DNA of 64,000 nucleotides from Lactococcus garvieae. Lineage in GTDB: Bacteria; Bacillota; Bacilli; Lactobacillales; Streptococcaceae. Where the stretch lies: positions 124,001 through 188,000 of the forward strand of contig NZ_CP065691.1 in the NCBI RefSeq assembly GCF_016027715.1. The letters run 5' to 3'. The translations under genes and the position numbers were made by a program. Position 1 is the stretch's first letter, and each line of letters opens with the position of its first letter. Shown one piece after another: positions 56,274-64,000 of the stretch. The notes beneath the pieces were generated by a model, which made no database searches, was not told where the DNA came from, and was given only the letters and a program-made list of their open reading frames with translations.

Positions 56274-56927
56274 ATGTTACGTACACAATTTGAAGAAGAA
56301 CTTAATAAACTTCACAATCAGTTTTATTCAATGGGAACGCAAGTTTCTGCCCAATTGAATAAAGCAGTTCGTGCCTTTGTAAGTCATGATCGTGAATTGG
56401 CAGAAGATGTCATTACAAGCGATGAAATGATTAACCAACTGGAAACAAAATTAGAAACAAAATCTTTAGAAATGATTGCTTTGCAACAACCTGTATCTGG
56501 TGACTTGCGTACGATTATTACCGTACTTAAAGCTTCAAGCGACTTGGAACGTATGGGTGACCATGTCACTTCAATCGCAAAAGCAGCAATCAATCTAAAA
56601 GGTGAAGAGCGTATCCATGAAGTCGAAGAAGACATCTCACTTTTGGGAGAAAAAGTAAAATCAGTCGTTGACGCTTCATTGAATGCTTATATTCAAGGCA
56701 ATGATAAACGTGCGCGTGAAATTGCGGACCAATATCAAACTGTGAAGAACATGAGTGGCGAAATCCAAGAAAAAATCTTGGAAGCCATGAAAGAAAATAC
56801 AGAGACAATTACGACAGGTAAAGATTACTTGATGACCCTTGTTTTCTTAGAGCGTATTACAGGCTATGCTGTGAACCTCTGTGAGTGGATTGTTTACTTG
56901 AAATCAGGAAATATTGTTGAGTTGTAA
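56274..56927 (+). CDS. phoU: Phosphate transport regulator PhoU
   Basis: 217 residues of helical PhoU fold in two similar three-helix halves, each with an E/DxxxD-rich metal site (ELAEDVITSDEMINQLE; AREIADQYQTVKNMSGEIQ). LRTIITVLKASSDLERMGDHVTSIAKAAI is the family signature. It links Pst activity to the phosphate-responsive two-component system. AAGAGGAG precedes the ATG. A TATGAT sequence at about 56227 may add an internal promoter. Confidence 0.95.
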   Translation: MLRTQFEEELNKLHNQFYSMGTQVSAQLNKAVRAFVSHDRELAEDVITSDEMINQLETKLETKSLEMIALQQPVSGDLRTIITVLKASSDLERMGDHVTSIAKAAINLKGEERIHEVEEDISLLGEKVKSVVDASLNAYIQGNDKRAREIADQYQTVKNMSGEIQEKILEAMKENTETITTGKDYLMTLVFLERITGYAVNLCEWIVYLKSGNIVEL

Positions 56928-56930
56928 TAT

Positions 56931-56959
56931 AAAAAAACTTGCTTCTGCAAGTTTTTTTT
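56931..56959 (+). terminator. Bidirectional terminator between phoU and serS
   Basis: AAAAAAACTTGC, loop TTCT, GCAAGTTTTTTTT. Confidence 0.92.
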
Positions 56960-56961
56960 GT

Positions 56962-58233
56962 TTATTTAATAACTTCTAAACCACCCATATATGGACGAAG
57001 TACTTCAGGGACAGTGACTGAACCATCTTCATTTTGATAGTTTTCGAGGATAGCAGCAACGGTGCGACCAACTGCAAGACCAGAGCCATTCAAAGTATGG
57101 AGAAGGTTTACCTTGCCGTCTTCGTCACGGTAACGGATTTGGGCACGGCGTGCTTGGAAATCTTCACAGTTAGAACAGCTTGAGATTTCACGGTATGTGT
57201 TTTGGGCAGGAATCCAAACTTCTAAGTCATAAGTCTTAGCAGCTGAGAAGCCCATATCTCCAGTTGAAAGTGCGATGACACGGTAGGCCAAACCTAATTT
57301 TTGAAGGATATTTTCCGCATTGACAACCATTTTTTCAAGTTCATTATATGATTCTTCAGGACGTGCAAATTTTACCATTTCTACCTTGTGGAACTGGTGA
57401 AGACGAATCAAACCACGTGTATCACGACCCGCAGAACCAGCCTCTGAACGGAAAGATGGAGACATTGCTGTGAAGTACACTGGAAGTTCAGCATTATCCA
57501 AGATTTCACCACGATAGTAGTTGGTTAAAGGCACTTCAGCTGTTGGGATGAGGACGAAGCCACGGTCATCATTTACTTCAAAAGTATCTTCTTTAAATTT
57601 AGGATATTGACCTGTTCCGAACATAGAGTCTTGATTGACCATATAAGGTGTGATCATTTCAGTGTAGCCTTCTTTAGCGTGTTCATCCAACATAAAGTTA
57701 TAGAGAGCACGTTCTAAGCGCGCACCAGCTCCTTTGTAGAAGAGGAAACGTGAGCCAGTAACTTTACCACCACGTTCCCAATCAAGGATACCAAGTGACT
57801 CTCCTAAGTCCCAGTGAGGTTTAGGTTCAAAGTTAAATTCAGGAGTTTGGCCGTTGCGACGAATTTCAACATTGTCGTCTTCATCAGCACCTACAGGTAC
57901 ATCATCGTGAGGCAAGTTTGGCAAAGTTGTTGTGTATGCTGTAAGTTTTTCTTCAATCTCAGCAAGCTCAGCATCAATAACTTTGATGTCAGCAGAAACT
58001 TGTTTCATGGCTGCTATCTTTTCAGTAGCATCACCTTTTTCACGTTTTACAGTGGCTATTTCATCAGAAACGGCATTACGTTCTTTTTTCAAGTTTTCAG
58101 ATTTTACAATCAACTCACGACGGCGAACGTCAAGATCATGAAGTTCTTGTAGTGTTTCCTTTTTGACACCACGCGTTTCAAGTTTTGCGGCTACTCCGTC
58201 AAAGTCTGCACGGATTTTTTTGATATCAAGCAT
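56962..58233 (-). CDS. serS: Seryl-tRNA synthetase
   Basis: 423 residues. It charges tRNA-Ser. The N-terminal long coiled-coil arm (about 25-105, Lys/Glu rich with heptads) binds the tRNA. The class II core follows with [43 protein letters not shown] (motif 2) and [19 protein letters not shown] (motif 3). AAGGAGA lies upstream of its ATG. A Ser T-box leader controls it. Confidence 0.97.
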   Translation of the reverse strand: MLDIKKIRADFDGVAAKLETRGVKKETLQELHDLDVRRRELIVKSENLKKERNAVSDEIATVKREKGDATEKIAAMKQVSADIKVIDAELAEIEEKLTAYTTTLPNLPHDDVPVGADEDDNVEIRRNGQTPEFNFEPKPHWDLGESLGILDWERGGKVTGSRFLFYKGAGARLERALYNFMLDEHAKEGYTEMITPYMVNQDSMFGTGQYPKFKEDTFEVNDDRGFVLIPTAEVPLTNYYRGEILDNAELPVYFTAMSPSFRSEAGSAGRDTRGLIRLHQFHKVEMVKFARPEESYNELEKMVVNAENILQKLGLAYRVIALSTGDMGFSAAKTYDLEVWIPAQNTYREISSCSNCEDFQARRAQIRYRDEDGKVNLLHTLNGSGLAVGRTVAAILENYQNEDGSVTVPEVLRPYMGGLEVIK

Positions 58234-58255
58234 AAATTTCTCCTTTAAATATAAA

Positions 58256-58480
58256 ATAAAAAGCCCTAATTCTCTATAGAAAAGAATTAGGGCGCTCTAA
58301 GCACGGTTCCACCTAAATTTCCTATCATCTGGATAGGACTTTAGCTCCCTTATCGCGAGAAACACGTTCTTGCTTTCGCAAGAGAAAATAAATCAAGAAG
58401 CAGAATGTTTGGAGTTTCTTTACTTGCTTTCAGCAACCGCAAGCTCTCTAGAAAAGATAGGCTCAAAACTAACTTCTAGT
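58256..58480 (-). promoter_or_regulatory. Serine T-box riboswitch upstream of serS
   Basis: On the minus strand, AGAGAGCTTGCGGTTGCTGAAAGCAAG forms the Stem I apical region; a TCC triplet at 58413-58411 is the likely Ser specifier. The T-box sequence AGGTGGAACCGTGC is at about 58315-58302. The terminator stem GCCCTAATTCT/AGAATTAGGGC (58264-58296) ends in T. Together they fill most of the 345-base gap between serS and the next gene. Confidence 0.92.
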
Positions 58481-58483
58481 GTC

Positions 58484-58512
58484 ATTCTATCAGAATTTTT
58501 AAAACTTTGCAA
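58484..58512 (-). promoter_or_regulatory. Promoter of serS
   Basis: Minus strand TTGCAA (58512-58507), 17-base spacer, TAGAAT (58489-58484) with a TGA before the -10. Confidence 0.7.
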
Positions 58513-58578
58513 GCAATTCACAGAAATTGTTAGTGGTTTCAAAAGTCAAATGTTATTATAGAATAAAGGAGGTTTTTT

Positions 58579-59262
58579 ATGTCAATCATTGGTGTAAAGA
58601 TAGATAAACAGTTTATAAAGGACTTGATTGTTCTCATAATAGGAGTAGGGTTATACATTTTATCGGTGAGACTTTTTGTTATTCCGAACTACTTAGCCAG
58701 TAATGGTATCGCTGGATTTTCCGTGTTCATTGATTTTGTATTCGGGATAAACCCAGCCTTAACTTTCTTTGTGGTGAATGTTCCTTTGTTTCTCTTCGGT
58801 TGGAAGCTTTTGAGTCGACGCGAGTTACTTCTTAGCCTACCTGGAGCAGCAGCCATGAGTTTATGGATGTTGGTCTATGAAGCGATGGGAATCAATGGTT
58901 TTCAGTTTAACCAGATTATCTTTGCGGGGATTTCTGATGGTGTTTTATCAGGTATAGGAGCAGGACTGGTGGTCTTATCTGAAGGTACCTTTGGTGGCTC
59001 GATACTCCTCAGTCGTATCATGGAAGACCGTTGGGAGTTTACCATTGACCGTGTGCTGTTTGGCATAGATATTGTAGTTATGGGATTATCCTTGGCAACC
59101 TATCTCGCCTTTCCAAACTTCGCAGTGACATTATTATCTTGCTTTATTTTTAGTAAGGTTACACGTTTTATAGGGCGTAAGGATTATCGCGATACAGTTT
59201 TAGATAAGATTTATTTCAACATCTTCCGACGTGAAAGAAGTCAAAAAACTAAAATAGATTAG
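58579..59262 (+). CDS. YitT family membrane protein, membrane domain only
   Basis: 227 residues. Five to six hydrophobic helices with SNGIAGFSVFIDFVFGINPALTFFVVNVPLFLFGWKLL and SEGTFGGSILLSRIME, as in YitT/DUF161 proteins. The usual soluble C-terminal DUF2179 domain is absent; only a short basic tail follows the last helix. Function unknown. AAAGGAGG precedes the ATG, and TGT-TATTAT upstream may be its -10. Confidence 0.85.
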   Translation: MSIIGVKIDKQFIKDLIVLIIGVGLYILSVRLFVIPNYLASNGIAGFSVFIDFVFGINPALTFFVVNVPLFLFGWKLLSRRELLLSLPGAAAMSLWMLVYEAMGINGFQFNQIIFAGISDGVLSGIGAGLVVLSEGTFGGSILLSRIMEDRWEFTIDRVLFGIDIVVMGLSLATYLAFPNFAVTLLSCFIFSKVTRFIGRKDYRDTVLDKIYFNIFRRERSQKTKID

Positions 59263-59314
59263 AAACCAGAAGATCATGGTGCTTTCAGCAGTATGTTTTT
59301 TTTCTGCTAAAAAG

Positions 59315-59345
59315 TAAAAAAACGTCTCAAGTGAGACATTTTTCT
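59315..59345 (-). terminator. Bidirectional terminator between YitT-like and DUF956 genes
   Basis: GTCTCA/TGAGAC stem, short loop, with A run on the left and T run on the right. Confidence 0.85.
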
Positions 59346-59724
59346 ATTTCTTTTTACGGCGGAATAGGCCAAGGAATTTATCAAAGAAGCCTTTTTGACG
59401 GACGACTTTTTCATTTCCGATATACTGACGGATGTATTTCAAGACAGTTCCAGACTCTTTGGAAGCGAAACGAACTTTCTGCTCATTACGAAAGACAATG
59501 ATAAACTGGCGTCCGATTTTTACTTTTCCATTTTTTGAAACAGAAACATCACCTTCCACACGTTTAATAGAGGCCCACGGAAATTGCATGTTTTTCTCCA
59601 CATTAGTATCATTGAAAAACTCAAACGCTCGGTCTCCCACCATAATTTTACCGTATTCAGCAAAGCCAAGATAGGCGATACCTGCAGTGGTAAAGTCAAC
59701 TTTAGTATTAAGTGATTGTGCCAA
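59344..59724 (-). CDS. DUF956 family protein (ManO-like)
   Basis: 126 residues. NTKVDFTTAGIAYLGFAEYGKIMVGDRAFEFFND and QFPWASIKRVEGDV match DUF956, a small GRAM/PH-like family almost always encoded beside mannose-type PTS operons. The tail is basic (FRRKKK). The start is TTG at 59724, with AGGAG seven bases upstream. It has its own extended -10 (TGA-TATAAT, minus strand, 59765-59757) after the man terminator, so it is expressed separately from manXYZ. A role in PTS regulation is inferred from context. Confidence 0.88.
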   Translation of the reverse strand: MAQSLNTKVDFTTAGIAYLGFAEYGKIMVGDRAFEFFNDTNVEKNMQFPWASIKRVEGDVSVSKNGKVKIGRQFIIVFRNEQKVRFASKESGTVLKYIRQYIGNEKVVRQKGFFDKFLGLFRRKKK

Positions 59725-59756
59725 ATTAATGCTCCTAACGATAATATGATATCTTT

Positions 59757-59765
59757 ATTATATCA
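59757..59765 (-). promoter_or_regulatory. Extended -10 of DUF956 gene
   Basis: Minus strand TGA-TATAAT, about 33 bases before the TTG start. Confidence 0.55.
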
Positions 59766-59779
59766 AAAATAATCTTAAT

Positions 59780-59812
59780 AAAAAATCGCCGCGAGTACAC
59801 GGCGATTTTGTT
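59780..59812 (-). terminator. Terminator of manXYZ
   Basis: AAAATCGCCG pairs with CGGCGATTTT, eight-base loop; on the minus strand it is followed by T. Confidence 0.9.
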
Positions 59813-59829
59813 CTTGTTTTAAAATCTTA

Positions 59830-60927
59830 TTAAGCAAGACCTGCAACGTGAAGTACGATACCAAGAACGAACATACCAATGATGATGAACAATGGTGCGT
59901 TTTTGTTTTTCCATTTACGCAAGATCCAAAGAACAAGGAAAGTCAAGAGCAATGCGATAAATCCAGGAATTAATGAATTGAACACGTCTTGAAGTGATTG
60001 TGTTTGTTCTGGGCTCAAGCCAAGACCTGATGATACTTGACCTAAGATGTTGTGCAATGTAGAACCGTCAACAGTGTTAAGTTGATCAACAGTTACGTAA
60101 TGTGCGAAACCGCCTTGACCAGCAACACCGTTACCAACTACGTTACCAGCTTGGTCTAACCATTGGTATTGAGCAACACCGTCAGGAGTAGTACCTGTTT
60201 GGGCACCTTGAACAACGACTTTACCTGCTTTATCCAACCATTCACCAACGTATGCACCATCAGCCAAAGGTTTAGATGGGAGCATAGCGTTAGGACCAGT
60301 GAAGCTGATGTTAACCCAACGTTGGATCAATACACCAAGGATGAACATACCAAGAATAGATGCACCTTTAGTGATTTGTTGAAGCATACCTCCACCGAGG
60401 TCGCTTGTGATTGCAGTACCTTGTTTGTAACCAAACTCTTGTGTATACCACAAGAAAGCGATACGGATTGCATTCCAAACAACGAAGAAGAAGATTGGAG
60501 CAATGATAGAACCACCAGTTGCAAGTGAAGCAGCGATGGCACCAACGATAGGACGTACTGTGAACCAGAAGACAGGGTCACCGATACCAGCAAGAGGACC
60601 CATCATACCAACTTTAACACCTTGAATAGCTGCTTCGTCGATTTCGACACCGTTAGCGATTTCTTCTTCAAGGGCCAATGTAACACCGACGATAGGTGCG
60701 GCTACATATGGGTGAGTATTGAAGAACTCCATGTGGCGTTTCAAAGCTTCTTTAGCTTCTTCAGAACCTGGTTTGTAGAATTGTTTCAATGCAGGAATGA
60801 TTGAATAGAGGAAACCAAGGTTTTGCATACGTTCGTAGTTCCATGAACCTTGGAGGAACATTGAACGGAACATAACGCTCAAGCGAGTGTTTTTAGAAAG
60901 GCTAAACTTTTTATTTGTATTTTCCAT
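59830..60927 (-). CDS. manZ: Mannose/glucose PTS EIID, enlarged
   Basis: 365 residues, clearly longer than E. coli ManZ. The N-terminal LSVMFRSMFLQGSWNYERMQNLGFLYSIIPAL, GVKVGMMGPLAGIGDPVFWFTVRPI and the C-terminal hydrophobic helices are standard EIID. An extra segment at about 207-290 contains two related units, GEWLDKAGKVVVQG (228-241) and YQWLDQAGNVVGNG (254-267). EIIC and EIID form the membrane channel for mannose and glucose and are the receptor of several class II bacteriocins. AAAGGAGA precedes the ATG. Confidence 0.95.
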   Translation of the reverse strand: MENTNKKFSLSKNTRLSVMFRSMFLQGSWNYERMQNLGFLYSIIPALKQFYKPGSEEAKEALKRHMEFFNTHPYVAAPIVGVTLALEEEIANGVEIDEAAIQGVKVGMMGPLAGIGDPVFWFTVRPIVGAIAASLATGGSIIAPIFFFVVWNAIRIAFLWYTQEFGYKQGTAITSDLGGGMLQQITKGASILGMFILGVLIQRWVNISFTGPNAMLPSKPLADGAYVGEWLDKAGKVVVQGAQTGTTPDGVAQYQWLDQAGNVVGNGVAGQGGFAHYVTVDQLNTVDGSTLHNILGQVSSGLGLSPEQTQSLQDVFNSLIPGFIALLLTFLVLWILRKWKNKNAPLFIIIGMFVLGIVLHVAGLA

Positions 60928-60949
60928 TTTTATAAAATCTCCTTTCTAA

Positions 60950-61753
60950 TTAATAATCATTGAGAATATCGCCGATTGGGTCACCACTTGAAGAAGCAGT
61001 TCCACCGTTACCAGCAGTATTAGAAAGATTGAGGTAGATAAGAGCGATAACAACACCAAGGATACCCATACCAATCAAAGTGATTGAAGAAAGTGGTGCG
61101 AGTACAAATCCGAGGAAGAAGAATGGCCATAGCTCTTTAGTTGCCATAAGGTTGATAACCATCGCATAACCGACAACAACAACCATACCACCACCAACTG
61201 CAAGACCTTTAGAAACCCAATCAGGAATTGAGTTCAAAGCAGCAGTTACTGTTTCAGCAGGGATAGCAAGGATGATTGCAGCAGGGATAGCGATACGCAA
61301 ACCTTGAAGAAGGAGTGCGAACATGTGCCATCCAGCAACACCAGAGTAAGAACCTTTTTCAGCAGCAGCATCAGCTAAGTGAACGATACCAACTGAGAGG
61401 AAACGAACCAAAGTAGTAAGTACGAGACCAGCAGTTGCCAACAAGATAGCGGCAGGTACGATAACACCAGTGATGTGTGTCAAGTCGAAGTTACCACCTT
61501 GAACCATCAAGATAGCAGAAGCGACAGAAGCAAGTGCAGCGTCAGGTGCGACAGCGGCACCAACGTTAGCCCAACCGAGGGCGATCATTTGCAATGAACC
61601 ACCCAAGATGATCCCTGCAGCCATGTGACCAGTAGCGATACCGATCAATGAGCAGGCGATAATTGGTTGGTGAAATTGCCATTGGTCCAAGATACCTTCA
61701 AGTCCAGCTAAGAACGCGAAGATAAGAACTAAAATGATTGAAATAATACTCAT
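60950..61753 (-). CDS. manY: Mannose/glucose PTS EIIC
   Basis: 267 residues, hydrophobic throughout. IISIILVLIFAFLAGLEGILDQWQFHQPIIACSLIG, GHMAAGIILGGSLQMIALGWANVGAAVAPDAALASVASAI and the later GGGMVVVVGYAMVINLM are typical of EIIC of the mannose family. The extracellular part of this subunit is part of the class IIa bacteriocin docking site in related bacteria. AGGAGA precedes the ATG; 22 bases separate its stop from manZ. Confidence 0.95.
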   Translation of the reverse strand: MSIISIILVLIFAFLAGLEGILDQWQFHQPIIACSLIGIATGHMAAGIILGGSLQMIALGWANVGAAVAPDAALASVASAILMVQGGNFDLTHITGVIVPAAILLATAGLVLTTLVRFLSVGIVHLADAAAEKGSYSGVAGWHMFALLLQGLRIAIPAAIILAIPAETVTAALNSIPDWVSKGLAVGGGMVVVVGYAMVINLMATKELWPFFFLGFVLAPLSSITLIGMGILGVVIALIYLNLSNTAGNGGTASSSGDPIGDILNDY

Positions 61754-61783
61754 TTTATAAATTTCTCCTAATAATATTTAATT

Positions 61784-62773
61784 TTACTTAACGTCCGCTT
61801 TGTTAATCAAAGCAAACAAGTCAGATTTAGAATCGTTAGGGACTTTACGAACGTCAAATTGAACGCCGAGATCACGTAACTTTTCAAAAGCGGCAACATC
61901 ATCTTTATTTACAGACAATACTGAGTTGAGCATTGTTTTACCTGTACTGTGAGACATAGAGCCCACGTTAAGGGTAGTTACTGGAACTCCGCCTTCGATA
62001 GCAGCAAGTGCATCTTGAGGAGTTTCAAACAATAGAAGTGCTTTAGTTTCACCAAAACGTGGATCTTTAGCAACTTCGATCATTTTACTGATAGGGACAA
62101 CGTTAGCTTTAACGCCTGAAGGTGCAGCTTGCGTGATAAGTGTTTTACGCATCTCATCTTTGGCAACAGCATCAGAAACAACGATAATACGGTTTGCTTT
62201 TGAGTCTGGAGTCCAAGCAGTTGCAACTTGACCGTGAAGAAGGCGTGAGTCGATACGTGCAAGATTGATTTTAATCTTACCATCTCCGACAACAGTACCT
62301 TCTGGGATAGCAGCAGCAGTTACACCAGCTTCAGCTGGAGCAGCGCTTTCTTCAACAGGATTAAGCTCTTCTGGCAATGCTTTGATACCAGCTTTAGCTT
62401 CCTTGATAATGTTTGCGGCAACTTTTTCAACACCTGCAGATGCATCCATCATGCGTTCTGTGTAGGCTTGAATAAGCATTGGCAAGTTGAGGCCTGTGAT
62501 GATAGCTACCTTGCGTTCTGGGTATGCACCCATAACTGCGCTTGCTTGGTTAAATGGAGAACCGCTCCACAAGTCAGCAAGGACAAGGACTTCATCTTCA
62601 GCATCAAATGTTGCGATAGCGGCTTCGATTTTAGCACGTAAGTCGTCTGGTCCTTCGTTAGGCATGAAAGTGACAGATTGTACTTTCTCTTGCTCACCGA
62701 AGATCATTGAACCAGATTGCTTAATGCCTGCAGCGAATTCACCGTGGCTCGCAATAACAATTCCGATACTCAA
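61784..62773 (-). CDS. manX: Mannose/glucose PTS EIIAB
   Basis: 329 residues. EIIA domain about 1-135 with phospho-His10 in [12 protein letters not shown]; an Ala/Pro/Glu linker; EIIB domain about 165-329 with phospho-His180 in [15 protein letters not shown]. It passes phosphate from HPr to the sugar. The start is TTG at 62773, with AAAGGAGG eight bases upstream. It is first in manX-manY-manZ, downstream of a promoter with a cre-like site and a long palindrome. Confidence 0.95.
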   Translation of the reverse strand: MSIGIVIASHGEFAAGIKQSGSMIFGEQEKVQSVTFMPNEGPDDLRAKIEAAIATFDAEDEVLVLADLWSGSPFNQASAVMGAYPERKVAIITGLNLPMLIQAYTERMMDASAGVEKVAANIIKEAKAGIKALPEELNPVEESAAPAEAGVTAAAIPEGTVVGDGKIKINLARIDSRLLHGQVATAWTPDSKANRIIVVSDAVAKDEMRKTLITQAAPSGVKANVVPISKMIEVAKDPRFGETKALLLFETPQDALAAIEGGVPVTTLNVGSMSHSTGKTMLNSVLSVNKDDVAAFEKLRDLGVQFDVRKVPNDSKSDLFALINKADVK

Positions 62774-62821
62774 TTGAGTAACCTCCTTTAAGTTTTTATA
62801 TAATATAATTATTACTGTCTT

Positions 62822-62850
62822 AGTATACTACAAATTGTAAACATTTGCAA
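62822..62850 (-). promoter_or_regulatory. Promoter of manXYZ with cre-like site
   Basis: Minus strand TTGCAA (62850-62845), 17-base spacer, TATACT (62827-62822). TGCAAATGTTTACA (62849-62836) matches the cre consensus TGNAANCGNWNNCA with one mismatch and overlaps the -35, as expected for CcpA control. Confidence 0.7.
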
Positions 62851-62878
62851 AGATTTATGAAACTGGTTTCATAAATCT
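62851..62878 (-). promoter_or_regulatory. 28-bp perfect palindrome abutting the man promoter
   Basis: Arms AGATTTATGAAAC and GTTTCATAAATCT (13 bp each) flank a central TG. The palindrome directly adjoins the -35 on its upstream side, the usual place of an activator dimer site. No regulator is identified. Confidence 0.7.
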
Positions 62879-63023
62879 GTTTTTTTAATACAAATGGACA
62901 AATAAAAACAACTTGTACATAAGAAACAAGCCGTCTATATAATGAAAAACTCTATATTAAAATCACGAAATAGTTAGATAAAGAAGTAATTTTATGGTAA
63001 AATGAATATTAGAGTTTAAGATT

Positions 63024-63227
63024 TTAAGGATTAGTAATCTTTATCGCAGCCGTTGGACAAGCCTTGGCTGCACTTATTATTTTGTCATCATAAACATATT
63101 CTTCTTCGAGTTTGTCGGAATTATTTAATTTTACGATACCATTATCATGGTAATCAAAGACATCTGGAGCGTGTAAATAACACAGGCCGCAGGCAATACA
63201 GTTTTCTGGAATTACGTTTACTTTCAT
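63024..63227 (-). CDS. Ferredoxin, 4Fe-4S type
   Basis: 67 residues. ENCIACGLCYLHAPDVF supplies the CxxCxxC cluster ligands and KACPTAAIKI the fourth Cys before Pro, as in single-cluster ferredoxins of low-GC bacteria. It is a small cytoplasmic electron carrier. No Shine-Dalgarno site is seen; a TATCAT sequence six bases before the ATG makes a leaderless mRNA possible. It is divergent from the LysM gene, with only 45 bases between. Confidence 0.93.
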   Translation of the reverse strand: MKVNVIPENCIACGLCYLHAPDVFDYHDNGIVKLNNSDKLEEEYVYDDKIISAAKACPTAAIKITNP

Positions 63228-63272
63228 ACAACGATGATAATATAAAAATAAAAAAAAGGAAAGGAAAAAGAT

Positions 63273-63782
63273 GTGGCAGAAAAAGAACCTTGGGATAAAG
63301 AAATTTATGAAGCCATGCGTGAGGATTCAGAGATGAGCCGTAAAAATGGAAAAGGGAAGAATAAGCATGGCAGTAAGAAATCCGTAACCTCACGTGCTTT
63401 GACCTTTACCGTGGTTACGATGTTTTTATTAGTGGGTTTTATGATTGCTTTTATTCTTTGGAATAACCAGACACAACACAGTGGTGGTTTTGCGCAAGAA
63501 GAATCTGAGAAAAAAGTAGAACAAACTACTGAGCAGCAGACCCAACAAACAACAACAGAGACTCAGACAACTGAAAGTACAACTTCTGCAGCACCGGCAG
63601 AATCCTCTTCATCAGAAGAAGGTGGGAGTTATACGATTGTTGCTGGCGATGATCCTAGTAAGATTGCAGCGAAAACCGGTGTCGCTTGGTCGGTTATTGC
63701 AAGTCTCAATAATATTTCCGAAACAGGTTATAATGCAGATGGCTCCCCAATATCACCGGGGCAAGTCCTAAAATTAAAATAA
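63273..63782 (+). CDS. LysM-domain membrane-anchored protein
   Basis: 169 residues. A charged cytoplasmic N-terminal region (about 1-42) is followed by one transmembrane helix (about 46-66, TFTVVTMFLLVGFMIAFILW), a Thr/Gln/Ser-rich spacer (about 80-118), and a LysM domain (about 122-169, YTIVAGDDPSKIAAKTGVAWSVIASLNNI to PGQVLKLK) that binds peptidoglycan. The start is GTG at 63273 with AAGGAAAAAG upstream. Genes of this kind precede cmk in streptococci and lactococci. Confidence 0.9.
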   Translation: MAEKEPWDKEIYEAMREDSEMSRKNGKGKNKHGSKKSVTSRALTFTVVTMFLLVGFMIAFILWNNQTQHSGGFAQEESEKKVEQTTEQQTQQTTTETQTTESTTSAAPAESSSSEEGGSYTIVAGDDPSKIAAKTGVAWSVIASLNNISETGYNADGSPISPGQVLKLK

Positions 63783-63801
63783 GAACGAAACATTTATATA
63801 G

Positions 63802-64000
<199 letters not shown>

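Noticed and set aside
58370-58561. 63-codon open frame on the plus strand between serS and the YitT-like gene
   Set aside because: It lies wholly within the antisense of the Ser T-box leader and serS promoter, and has no ribosome site or recognisable sequence.

Overview
The window is a gene-dense, AT-rich low-GC Firmicute chromosome segment, best read as Lactococcus. The evidence is a double-substrate-domain GlnP, a CovRS-like pair, several Spx-family proteins, a PstS-PstS-PstC-PstA-PstB-PstB-PhoU cluster, a three-gene mannose PTS with a DUF956 partner, and a lactococcal-style PurBox. The species cannot be fixed from sequence alone; the enlarged ManZ and the aro locus without tyrA/pheA hint at a lineage other than L. 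lactis (for example the L. garvieae group), which is inference. No rRNA, tRNA, CRISPR array, insertion sequence, prophage or replication origin was seen.

Layout: 1-1.06 kb is the 3' part of dnaK. At 1.2-5.3 kb lie a cysteine-less Spx-like gene and the fructose operon fruR-fruK-fruA. At 5.5-8.9 kb are ribosomal protein L31B, YceD and a CovR/CovS-type two-component pair. At 9.0-11.6 kb a lysine riboswitch precedes a fused binding-protein/permease and its ATPase. At 11.8-15.3 kb is murD-murG-divIB. At 15.4-18.3 kb, on the minus strand, is glnP-glnQ. At 18.5-24.4 kb are a DedA protein and aroE-aroB-(DUF1697)-(YdcZ-type transporter)-(DUF1054)-aroC. At 24.5-30.0 kb is a YxeA/BceAB/small membrane protein/BceRS-type peptide-stress module with a GNAT gene. 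At 30.1-35.0 kb is aroA-aroK-histidine phosphatase-recD2. At 35-46 kb are housekeeping and transport genes (HD hydrolase, rpsT, an Spx paralogue, GyrI-like protein, ung, BI-1, HAD phosphatase, purine permease, DUF218, coiA, pepF, O-methyltransferase). At 46.2-50.6 kb are prsA, T-box-controlled alaS and smpB. At 50.8-56.9 kb is the pst-phoU phosphate locus. At 57-58.5 kb is T-box-controlled serS (minus). At 58.6-63 kb are YitT-like, DUF956 and manXYZ (minus). The window ends with a ferredoxin (minus), a LysM protein and the start of cmk.

Regulation is unusually readable: one lysine riboswitch, two T-boxes (Ala, Ser), a candidate L31 leader, a PurBox at the position known for lactococcal PurR, two 11-bp-periodic PHO-type repeats, a 28-bp perfect palindrome plus cre-like site at the mannose PTS promoter, and many clear terminators.

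The most interesting pattern is a set of genes (HD hydrolase, DUF218 gene, smpB, second pstS) in which an extended -10 element is followed by exactly six bases and then the start codon, with no usable Shine-Dalgarno sequence. This predicts leaderless mRNAs. The envelope-stress module that splits the aro genes, with an unrecognised 72-residue two-helix protein, is the best candidate for an undescribed component.
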